Shown: positions 1 through 5,400 of the stretch, one piece after another
How the letters are laid out: each line of letters begins with the position of its first letter
Numbering within the stretch: the stretch's first letter is position 1
Assembly: GCA_015233295.1 (NCBI GenBank)
Contig: JADFYC010000266.1
Coordinates: 1 to 5,400, forward strand
Direction: 5' to 3'
Origin: Deltaproteobacteria bacterium
Lineage (GTDB): Bacteria > Desulfobacterota > JADFXK01
Length of the DNA: 5,400 nucleotides
Notes under the pieces: generated by a model
Database searches by the model: none
Seen by the model: only the letters and a program-made list of their open reading frames with translations
What the model was told of the DNA's origin: nothing
Translations under genes and position numbers: made by a program

Positions 1-386
1 AGGGCAGTCGCCTGGGGCAGCTTCTGGTGTAACCGGATGACCTCCAGGATCTGATTCCCGATGGTAAATACCGGGTTCAACGAAGTCATGGGCTCCTGAA
101 AGATCATCGAGATGCTATTCCCCCGGATAGCTCGAATGGCTCCTCGGGGCAGAGTCAGCAGGTCACGGCCTTCAAATCGAATGCTGCCGGCGGTTATCCG
201 GCCATTGGGTGCGGGCACCAGTTGCATGATGGACAGGGCGGTCATCGATTTCCCGCAACCACTTTCACCCACCAAACCAAGGGTCTCACCCTCGTCGATA
301 AACAGGCTGACTCCGTCCACGGCGTGGGCCAACCCTCGCTCAGTGCGAAAACTGGTGACCAGGTTTTCTATTTCCAATAGAGCCAT
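1..386 (-). CDS. Oligopeptide/dipeptide ABC transporter ATP-binding protein (OppD/DppD type), N-terminal part
   Basis: This is the N-terminal 128 residues of a cytoplasmic ATPase that would power peptide or related solute import through an inner-membrane permease pair. The start is the ATG at 386-384, giving MALLEIENLVTSF, the usual beginning of this family. The Walker A motif GESGCGKS is at residues 40-47 and binds the ATP phosphates. The Q-loop, with family-typical wording IFQEPMTSLNP, is at about residues 95-105 (Gln97). The MTSLNPVFTIGNQI wording is characteristic of the OppD/DppD/NikD group. The ABC signature, Walker B and the C-terminal oligopeptide-transporter extension lie beyond the left edge. 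No strong Shine-Dalgarno sequence is visible before the ATG. The substrate cannot be told from this fragment, and the partner permease and binding protein genes are not in view. Family assignment is secure; peptide specificity is inference. Confidence 0.93.
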   Translation of the reverse strand, partial: MALLEIENLVTSFRTERGLAHAVDGVSLFIDEGETLGLVGESGCGKSMTALSIMQLVPAPNGRITAGSIRFEGRDLLTLPRGAIRAIRGNSISMIFQEPMTSLNPVFTIGNQILEVIRLHQKLPQATA

Positions 387-422
387 AAAATAATATACCG
401 TTCAGACAAAGTGACACCACGG

Positions 423-438
423 CAGTAACCGGTTAGTG
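423..438. promoter_or_regulatory. Dyad-symmetric site, possible operator of the ABC transporter gene
   Basis: CAGTAACCGGTTAGTG contains the perfect 10-base palindrome TAACCGGTTA (426-435). It extends by two further pairing bases on each side across one mismatched pair, giving a 16-base near-perfect dyad. It lies about 37-52 bases upstream of the ABC ATPase start codon, where a dimeric repressor or activator could act. A second short palindrome, GGTATACC, lies at 451-458. The symmetry is seen directly; a regulatory role is inference only, as no regulator gene is in view. Confidence 0.3.
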
Positions 439-642
439 AAGTCGATTAAAGGTATACCGCCAGATACACCCGGTCGCTGCGGCTTCATTCTTTGGTCCCG
501 AGAAATTTATTGATACTAAGTGCCTGTCCGTGATAACCTGAACTTGATGAAAAAAGATTCGAGGTTCCCTGGGATGGATCCGGTTGACTTCATGGAAAGC
601 AACGGCAATGTGGTCTCTCGTTTGGTCGGAGGTTAATAATAA

Positions 643-948
643 ACTAGTTTCCTTTTTTGTTCAGCACTTTTTTTTAGGAGTTATTCACGATTATTTTTAA
701 CTAGCTGTTTATATAGAGTTAATAAATACAGTAAAACGAGGTCCCGGATATCCGAAGAAGGATCGGATTTAGAAACTAACCCCAAAGAGCTATTGACCGT
801 TGATCCACGGTTGGTCATGATAGTCCCTTACAATATGGCCAAACTCACCCCGAAAGATGTTTTGATGGCCCTATCTCATACACGAAAACGAAAGACTTTG
901 TCGTCCAAATTTAATCCCAATCGCGTTATGTCACCCAATTGTAACTGA
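643..948 (+). other. Stop-free stretch without a convincing start; possible gene remnant
   Basis: Reading frame 1 has no stop codon for 101 codons between TAA at 640-642 and TGA at 946-948, although the first part is AT-rich DNA where stops should be frequent. There is no ATG before 817, and neither the ATG at 817 nor that at 835 has a Shine-Dalgarno sequence. The last third reads protein-like (from 835: MAKLTPKDVLMALSHTRKRK), while the first third is Phe/Leu/Ser-rich and looks like translated AT-rich spacer. I do not recognise a family. It could be the 3' end of a decayed gene, or chance. Confidence 0.18.
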
Positions 949-957
949 GCCGTTCCA

Positions 958-1544
958 ATGCTGCAAAAAATAGACTATAGCGATCAGGAAGTTGAGGTCA
1001 TGCTTGATGACCTGGAATCAGATCTGGTGGAAAGAAAAGAAAGCTGGACCGGCGATGTTCCTTTTGACATTCAGCCCGTACCGTCGGCTACCTTGCATGA
1101 CCTAAACCGATTGCAGTTTGAACAGGAGTACCTGCCCAATGCGTTGGCCCCCGATATCCTGGCTGCCAATGACCGCAGGAACCGCGCCTGTCCGCCTGCC
1201 GCATGGTCGCCGCCGCCGAAGATCCCGTGCCCACGGTGCTCGGCCTGCTCGTGCTGGGGCATCGGCCCACAGACTTTATTCCCGGCGCATCCATCCTGTT
1301 TCTCAGAATTGATGGGGAGGAGTTGTCTGACGCCATCATCGATGCCGCGGAAATTGACGGCGCTGTAGGCCGGATGGTGAGAGTACTCGATGATAAAATG
1401 AATTCACATAACCGGGTTAGGGTGGACATTACGTCCGGAAGGATCGAAAAACGAATTTATGATTATCCCTTAATAGCCCTGCAGCAACTAACCAGAACTG
1501 CGGTCATGCATCGGACCTATGAGGGCACAAACGCCCCCCCATAG
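958..1544 (+). pseudogene. Broken AlbA_2 / COG2865-family gene (RecG-like putative transcriptional regulator)
   Basis: Two frames together give one damaged family member. Frame 1 (958 to about 1176) starts MLQKIDYSDQEVEVMLDDLESDLVERKES, the usual AlbA_2 opening. At about 1050-1060 it jumps directly to DVPFDIQPVPSATL, which in intact members I recall lies roughly 100 residues further on, so most of the AlbA_2 (divergent AAA_4) domain is missing in frame. Near 1177 the homology moves to frame 3: RLSACRMVAAAEDPVPTVLG and on through VDITSGRIEKRIYDYPLIALQQL to HRTYEGTNAP at about 1538. A TAG follows at 1542-1544, where intact members continue into the rest of the GHKL-type ATPase region (HATPase_c_4). 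The N-box position that I recall as Asn (RNAVMHR) reads RTAVMHR. No ribosome binding site precedes the ATG at 958. The 3' end overlaps the convergent kinase gene. Intact relatives are linked to putative DNA-binding regulation, but this copy should be inactive. Confidence 0.8.
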
Positions 1545-2955
1545 TCGCGCCTGACGCACCCGCCTCCAGGAGGAGCCGGTCTTCGGCCGCCCGGAGCTTC
1601 TCGGCCAAAATAATGGCGAAGTTACGATACACCTTGGCCGCAAAAGAGGCATTCTCGTCTTTTAGCACTTCCTGATCTACTGCAAACAACGCGGTACTAC
1701 CAACGGCCCGGGCTGCGGCCATGCGGGGCGAATTATCCAGGAAGGCCATTTCTCCAAAGCAGTCACCCAGCCCTAAAGTATTCAAGGTTATCTCGCGCCC
1801 GTCCCGGACTCGAAAAATGACCACCTGGCCGTTGGCCACAATGTAGAACCTGGGTTCTCGATCTCCCTCCTGAAAAATCAGTTCACCATCTCGAAGAGTC
1901 CTGACCCGAGCGGAGGAAAGCATCTTTTTCAGGTCCTGAGAAGTGAAATCAGTCAGCAGCGGAGGTCTTTTGTTCACCAGTTGCTTAACCAGGGTAAGCG
2001 TGACCGGGCTCTTTTTCAGCAGGGATTGGTGAAGCCGTTTAAGATCGTTGAGCAGGTCATCTATTCTAGACGGTCTTTCGGACGGGTCGTTTTCCAGGCA
2101 AAAGGAAAGGGTCATGGATAGGGCATCCAGGGCGCGCTGGGCTACTACCGAGCCTTCCAGATCTATGTCCATCACGGTTCGCAGAGGCTGAGGTGTGGTA
2201 TTCAGAATTATATCCCGGATCTTAGTAAATTGTCCCGGCCGGGAATTGGGATTGGGGAAAAAGGGGTGCCGTGAGGCCAGCAGCTCATAACAAACCACTG
2301 CGAACGAGAATAAGTCCGCCCGATGATCTACTTCTTTGAACAGCATTTGCTCCGGACACATATAAAAAGGAGAACCTTTGACATAGTCCGTATCTCTGGT
2401 CAAGGGTCGTTTATGGTGAATTGTCTTTGATATCCCGAAATCCACCAGCTTGGCCAGTCCGCCGGGCATGATCATGATATTGTCCGGCTTCACATCCCGA
2501 TGAACGATACCCTGGCTGTGGGCGTGCTTTAGGGCCTCCCCCACCTGGATCAAGATAGACAGTTTTTCCGAAATGGGTCGTTGCGATTCGGCGTAGATGA
2601 TATCTTTAAGAGAACCACCCTCCACATATTCCATAATAAAATAAGGAGCTCCCTCGGATTCTCCGGCCTCAAAGATAGTCGGCACATTAAGATGACGCAA
2701 CCTGGCCATGGCCCGGCATTCCTGACGAAACTGAACCTCTTGTTCCCGAGGCAGAGTCATCATCTTCTGGTGATCTACGAATTTGATCGCGACATGACGT
2801 TCCAGCAGAGAGTCGAATCCATAATAAACCACGCCCATGCCCCCTTCGCCAATCACCTTGACATTGGCAAAGCGACTCAAGACTTTTCGACGGCCTTCAT
2901 CCGAGACGTCAATATCCAAATGGGTCAGCAAGACCGTACGGTCATCATCCATCAT
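1504..2955 (-). CDS. Serine/threonine protein kinase with C-terminal cyclic-nucleotide-binding domain
   Basis: A 483-residue Hanks-type protein kinase that should transfer ATP phosphate to Ser/Thr on a protein substrate. The kinase domain spans about residues 28-310. The glycine loop GEGGMG is at 36-41, the ATP lysine at 58 (VAIKF), and the likely helix-C glutamate at 79. The catalytic loop HRDVKPDN is at 152-159, DFG at 172-174, and the GSPFYMCPEQ segment ends the activation region near 203. All catalytic residues are present. After a helical linker, a cNMP-binding domain covers about 331-455; its phosphate-binding cassette FGEMAFLDNSPRMAAA (400-415) keeps the Glu and Arg that contact the nucleotide, so cAMP or cGMP binding is plausible. 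No signal peptide or membrane segment is seen, so it is cytoplasmic and, unlike PknB-type kinases, has no extracellular sensor. It follows the lipoprotein gene by 74 bases and is likely last in the operon. The final dozen or so residues (from about GGRLCPHRSDA) are antisense to the broken gene, so the native C-terminus was probably replaced. Confidence 0.95.
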   Translation of the reverse strand: MMDDDRTVLLTHLDIDVSDEGRRKVLSRFANVKVIGEGGMGVVYYGFDSLLERHVAIKFVDHQKMMTLPREQEVQFRQECRAMARLRHLNVPTIFEAGESEGAPYFIMEYVEGGSLKDIIYAESQRPISEKLSILIQVGEALKHAHSQGIVHRDVKPDNIMIMPGGLAKLVDFGISKTIHHKRPLTRDTDYVKGSPFYMCPEQMLFKEVDHRADLFSFAVVCYELLASRHPFFPNPNSRPGQFTKIRDIILNTTPQPLRTVMDIDLEGSVVAQRALDALSMTLSFCLENDPSERPSRIDDLLNDLKRLHQSLLKKSPVTLTLVKQLVNKRPPLLTDFTSQDLKKMLSSARVRTLRDGELIFQEGDREPRFYIVANGQVVIFRVRDGREITLNTLGLGDCFGEMAFLDNSPRMAAARAVGSTALFAVDQEVLKDENASFAAKVYRNFAIILAEKLRAAEDRLLLEAGASGATMGGRLCPHRSDA

Positions 2956-2958
2956 GAT

Positions 2959-2964
2959 ACCTCT
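2959..2964 (-). promoter_or_regulatory. Ribosome binding site of the kinase gene
   Basis: AGAGGT read on the minus strand lies just before two consecutive ATG codons. It is only 3 bases from the first (2955-2953) and 6 bases from the second (2952-2950). The spacing favours the second Met, which would shorten the protein by one residue with no functional effect. Confidence 0.5.
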
Positions 2965-3029
2965 TTTGACTGATCGCCATTCCAGACCTCAATACCCCTA
3001 TGACGTCCCGACCCGGCGCCTCCGCGGCC

Positions 3030-5096
3030 TCATCTAGTTATCACACCATCTTTGGGTTTTACTTCAGTCGGCAGGTCCTTAGATATCCACTGGCACTTGG
3101 AATACTTGTCCATAACCTGAGTCAGCCTGGCCCGGCCCAATTCTTTATTGTCGGCCCCCAAGACGGCCCCGGTGTCAGGGTCTTTGATGGCTTCTCCCGG
3201 CCGAAAGATGACTATCCGCATCTCTTCCTTGACTGCGCTCTCGGCCCCAATATTGACCAGTAATTCCTTGTCCTTGACCGTGATGACTTTCCCCTCGGTT
3301 ACCGGCAGGGCCTGGGCGAACTTAAGCGATAGCCCATCGAGCAGATAACTGAGCCGCGGCTGAGATCTGTCCTGGTCGAATACGTCGGTGGCGGCCAGGA
3401 TGCGGCTGGTTTCAGTATCTATCACGCGGCAAAATATTTCAATCGAATTCGGCGTCTCATTGACCACCCCGGTCATCACTGTTTCCGCTCCAATCAACCG
3501 GCCCACTTTGATGGCTTTATCTTTGTCGACCAAATCCGTTCGGCTTAACTTTTGCTCCTGAAGAATGTTCAACAGCTCCGGCCCCCGCACCACCAGGTTG
3601 AACCGTTGCTGGTTAACCAGAGAAGTGATCAGGGCATCATAGACACTGTCGGCCAACAGGTGTTGGTCTCCTTTAATCTCAAACGGCAAAACAGACATAG
3701 ACATCCTGTCCCCGATTCGCTCACCCACCGGGACTTTTCGCTCTATCTGAATCTGTTCCTCAACCTGGTTGCCTTTGGTATCTTTGGCTGAGATTTTGAT
3801 GTCGTTATTTCCTTTGTCCAGCTTTATGATGTGATTAAAGAAAACATTACGACCGGGATGGGAGATCAGATTCTCACCCTTCAGGAGCACCGCGGCTACT
3901 CCCGAGGGATCGGAGGCCTGCCCTTGAAGAAAAACACTCTCGATGAAGACAACGGATTTCTTGCCCAAACCTTTTATCTTTAAGGTCGGCGGAGTCTTGT
4001 CTTCGGCCTCTGCCGGACTCGCCGCGGCTAAATAGAAGACAGGAGCGTCTGTAGTGGTCATTCGGGCGTCAGCCAACAAAATTGGGGATGCCGGATACAG
4101 ATGATGCCTCTTCGGCAGGCCGGCCATAGAAGGAGCAAAGGTGACGCTCACCCCCCCCACCGTCTCATTACCGGCCAGATTCTTAGCCCGCAGAGTGATC
4201 TGGTTAACTCCGGGACGGAGAGAGACGACTCGGGAAAATTTGACCGTTTGCCCGGAGCCCAGGGCCACCTCCTGGCCGCTAATGGTCAAACCGGCCACCC
4301 CGTTTGAGTCGAATACCGCACCGGCCACCGTCACCTGCGGCGTGTTCACTTTCTGCCCATCCAATGGTTCATCCACGGTAATTAGCGGCCCGCTCCGATC
4401 CACCTTAACCTTAATCGTGGTCTCGGTGGACTTGCCGACCAGGTTTTGGGCCGCCACCACAATGGTGTTATCCCCTTCTTTCAAATCCACCATGGTTTTG
4501 AACGGCAACTCCTTTTGGGCCAGCTCGTTGAACAGCATATCTTTGTTGACAATAATACAAGACACATAGGTGTCATCCCGGGCCACCCCGGCCACCTCCA
4601 ACTTAAAGGCATTGGTGACCAGGTTGGCTTGGGGTGAGTTGATCGTCACCGTCGGCGCTTGAATCTTGCCTTGTTTCTCGATCATCGCCTTACGGGCCAG
4701 ATTCAGAAAATACTTGGCCTTGGCCGAGTCGGCTTGGGCCAGAGACTTCTCCAACTCCGTGACAGCCAGATCAAACCGGTTGGTGTAGTAATAGGTCACC
4801 CCTAATTCCCGGTGCGGAAAGTAGTCGACAAAGTGCATCCCATAGGTCCTGGCCCGTCGCTGGTCTTGATCCCTTTGTTTTAAAGCGGCATTGAAGTCAG
4901 CCTCCGCTTCGGCATAGAACTTTCCCTCGGAGTAGGAGCCACCCCGTTCATAGAAGTTCCACCAGCGTTCCCGAAAACTGCCTTTGGTTATGCCGTATTG
5001 CTTGCCGTTTTTAACGTATTTCTGATCGACCTGGGGTCCACAGGCGAGTAGCGCCGTAAGTCCCATTAGAACGGTGTAAACAAGTATTCTAACCAT
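3030..5096 (-). CDS. Multidomain envelope lipoprotein: TPR-like, Ig-like repeats, CsgG/FlgO-like and FlgT-C-like domains
   Basis: A 688-residue predicted lipoprotein. The signal peptide MVRILVYTVLMGLTALLAC ends in a lipobox (LLAC, residues 16-19), so Cys19 should be lipidated and the protein anchored facing the periplasm, probably in the outer membrane. Residues about 45-140 are helical and TPR-like (YAEAEADFNAAL, ELGVTYYYTNRFDLAVTELEKSL). Three Ig-like beta repeats follow at about 147-233, 236-321 and 368-452, each with 'DxxGV..' or 'G.N.I...A.(N/D)' motifs as in glucodextranase-B/Big-type domains. A less ordered Ala/Pro/Thr-rich linker (about 322-367) separates the second and third. Residues about 464-596 resemble the CsgG/FlgO fold (MSVLPFEIKG, then LIGAETVMTGVV, then a conserved-looking RVIDTETSRIL segment). 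Residues about 600-680 are a FlgT-C-like beta domain (EGKVITVKDKELLVNIGAESAV). The start is supported by AAAGGA 8 bases upstream. It may form or assist an envelope assembly or secretion complex; the exact role is unknown. Confidence 0.85.
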   Translation of the reverse strand: MVRILVYTVLMGLTALLACGPQVDQKYVKNGKQYGITKGSFRERWWNFYERGGSYSEGKFYAEAEADFNAALKQRDQDQRRARTYGMHFVDYFPHRELGVTYYYTNRFDLAVTELEKSLAQADSAKAKYFLNLARKAMIEKQGKIQAPTVTINSPQANLVTNAFKLEVAGVARDDTYVSCIIVNKDMLFNELAQKELPFKTMVDLKEGDNTIVVAAQNLVGKSTETTIKVKVDRSGPLITVDEPLDGQKVNTPQVTVAGAVFDSNGVAGLTISGQEVALGSGQTVKFSRVVSLRPGVNQITLRAKNLAGNETVGGVSVTFAPSMAGLPKRHHLYPASPILLADARMTTTDAPVFYLAAASPAEAEDKTPPTLKIKGLGKKSVVFIESVFLQGQASDPSGVAAVLLKGENLISHPGRNVFFNHIIKLDKGNNDIKISAKDTKGNQVEEQIQIERKVPVGERIGDRMSMSVLPFEIKGDQHLLADSVYDALITSLVNQQRFNLVVRGPELLNILQEQKLSRTDLVDKDKAIKVGRLIGAETVMTGVVNETPNSIEIFCRVIDTETSRILAATDVFDQDRSQPRLSYLLDGLSLKFAQALPVTEGKVITVKDKELLVNIGAESAVKEEMRIVIFRPGEAIKDPDTGAVLGADNKELGRARLTQVMDKYSKCQWISKDLPTEVKPKDGVITR

Positions 5097-5104
5097 TTCC
5101 CCAG

Positions 5105-5110
5105 TCCTTT
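5105..5110 (-). promoter_or_regulatory. Ribosome binding site of the lipoprotein gene
   Basis: AAAGGA read on the minus strand, 8 bases before the ATG at 5096-5094, supports that start, which is also the one that gives a clean lipoprotein signal peptide. It lies inside the 22-base gap after the upstream gene's TGA, consistent with translation from a shared transcript. Confidence 0.55.
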
Positions 5111-5118
5111 CCTATGGA

Positions 5119-5400
5119 TCAAACTTTCCCCGGTCCGGCGGACGGGTTAAGCTCCACTTTCATCCCGGCCTTAATCTCTTTTCCTGTTTTCACGGGCTTC
5201 GCCTGCGAAGTTTTCTCCTGCACCTGGGAGATAAGTAGCTCGCCCACCGGGTTCATGCCTGATTCATCGAACAGGTAAAAGGAAACACCTGGGGCTACCC
5301 CGGCGGCCGACCCGATGTTCAATTCCACCACTTCGCCCTTGACCGCACTAACCCGGCCTCTCACCGGATAGTGTTTGGCGACGGCTTGTTCAATCCCCTG
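5119..5400 (-). CDS. C-terminal part of a protein ending in a FlgT-C-like beta domain
   Basis: The last 93 codons of a gene that enters from the right edge. The frame is open to position 5400 (QGIEQAVAKHYPVRGRV), so the GTG at 5364 is an internal Val and not the start. The visible part is a small beta domain: RGRVSAVKGEVVELNIGSA, then GVAPGVSFYLF, then VGELLISQVQEKTSQAK and a final GMKVEL. This is the pattern of the FlgT C-terminal domain, often found at the end of CsgG/FlgO-like envelope proteins. The same pattern ends the next gene (3030-5096), so the two are probably related or partner proteins. The preceding helix (GIEQAVAKHY) is like the end of a CsgG-type domain, suggesting the missing part is one. 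TGA at 5121-5119 is followed 22 bases later by the next ATG, so the two are likely cotranscribed. Confidence 0.75.
   Translation of the reverse strand, partial: QGIEQAVAKHYPVRGRVSAVKGEVVELNIGSAAGVAPGVSFYLFDESGMNPVGELLISQVQEKTSQAKPVKTGKEIKAGMKVELNPSAGPGKV

Larger units (their letters stand above)
387..957. other. Non-coding / gene-poor stretch with an AT-rich core
   Basis: This stretch separates the leftward ABC transporter gene from the rightward broken AlbA_2-family gene, so it holds the 5' ends of both. About 640-735 is markedly AT-rich, with runs of T (about 652-658 and 668-675) and a perfect 10-base palindrome AAACTAGTTT at 641-650. A dyad-symmetric site lies at 423-438. I see no RNA gene, no insertion-sequence ends and no convincing rho-independent terminator. 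Two short open stretches (520-636 and 643-948) are discussed separately and neither is convincing as a gene. The promoter of the ABC gene should be here; TATATT at 397-392 on the minus strand is a possible -10 box but no good -35 partner is seen. Confidence 0.6.

Noticed and set aside
112..393. Plus-strand open frame across the ABC ATPase gene
   Set aside because: It is the antisense of a gene with clear Walker A and Q-loop motifs and has no recognisable protein character.
520..636. Short plus-strand open frame (GTG at 520 or ATG at 547) containing RFPGMDP, like the opening FPGMDP of DUF4058 proteins
   Set aside because: The match is only six residues, the following residues do not continue as I remember that family, there is no ribosome binding site, and the frame ends after 29-38 codons.
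641..650. Perfect palindrome AAACTAGTTT
   Set aside because: A short palindrome is expected by chance in AT-rich DNA; its position suits no gene start and it lacks a GC-rich stem for a terminator.
1071..1429. Minus-strand open frames across the broken AlbA_2-family gene
   Set aside because: The plus strand carries the recognisable family sequence here; the minus-strand translations are low-complexity shadows.
1424..1436. Small hairpin GGAC-ATTAC-GTCC as a possible terminator for the kinase transcript
   Set aside because: The stem is only four pairs, it lacks a T tract, and it lies inside coding sequence of the remnant.
2581..3263. Several plus-strand open frames opposite the kinase start and the end of the lipoprotein gene
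   Set aside because: They are antisense to genes with strong domain evidence and show no family similarity or ribosome binding sites.
4101..4637. Plus-strand open frames opposite the Ig-like repeats
   Set aside because: They overlap each other in different frames and are explained by the composition of the minus-strand gene.
5119..5364. Reading the right-hand gene as a complete 81-residue protein starting at GTG 5364
   Set aside because: The frame stays open to the window edge, the upstream codons (QGIEQAVAKHYP) are protein-like, and the GTG falls inside the first beta strand of the domain.

Overview
The window has four recognisable coding units, all transcribed on the minus strand, plus one decayed gene on the plus strand and an AT-rich non-coding stretch. 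The base composition is moderate in GC. Multidomain CsgG/FlgT-like lipoproteins lie next to a soluble Ser/Thr kinase with a cyclic-nucleotide domain. This fits a Gram-negative bacterium with an outer membrane, and resembles what I associate with Desulfobacterota (former Deltaproteobacteria). That placement is inference from gene style, not proof.

Layout from the left: (1) 1-386, minus: the N-terminal third or so of an OppD/DppD-type oligopeptide ABC transporter ATPase, running off the left edge. (2) 387-957: its upstream region, with a dyad-symmetric TAACCGGTTA site about 40 bp before the start codon, an AT-rich patch around 640-735, and one stop-free stretch (643-948) without a convincing start. 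(3) 958-1544, plus: a broken gene of the AlbA_2 / COG2865 family ('RecG-like' putative transcriptional regulators with a GHKL-type C-terminal domain). It shows an apparent large internal deletion, a frameshift near 1177 and a truncated 3' end. (4) 1504-2955, minus: a cytoplasmic Ser/Thr protein kinase fused to a C-terminal cyclic-nucleotide-binding domain. Its last dozen or so codons are read from the antisense strand of the broken gene. (5) 3030-5096, minus: a 688-residue lipoprotein with a TPR-like N-terminus, three Ig-like repeats, a CsgG/FlgO-like domain and a FlgT-C-like beta domain. (6) 5119-5400, minus: the C-terminal end of a second protein with the same FlgT-C-like domain, entering from the right edge.

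Units 6, 5 and 4 are consecutive in the same direction (gaps of 22 and 74 bases) with usable ribosome binding sites and no visible terminator between them, so they are probably one operon: envelope proteins first, the kinase last. An attractive but unproven reading is that the kinase, gated by a cyclic nucleotide, regulates or is coupled to the envelope assembly encoded upstream. The broken gene marks a rearrangement that appears to have rebuilt the 3' end of the kinase gene.
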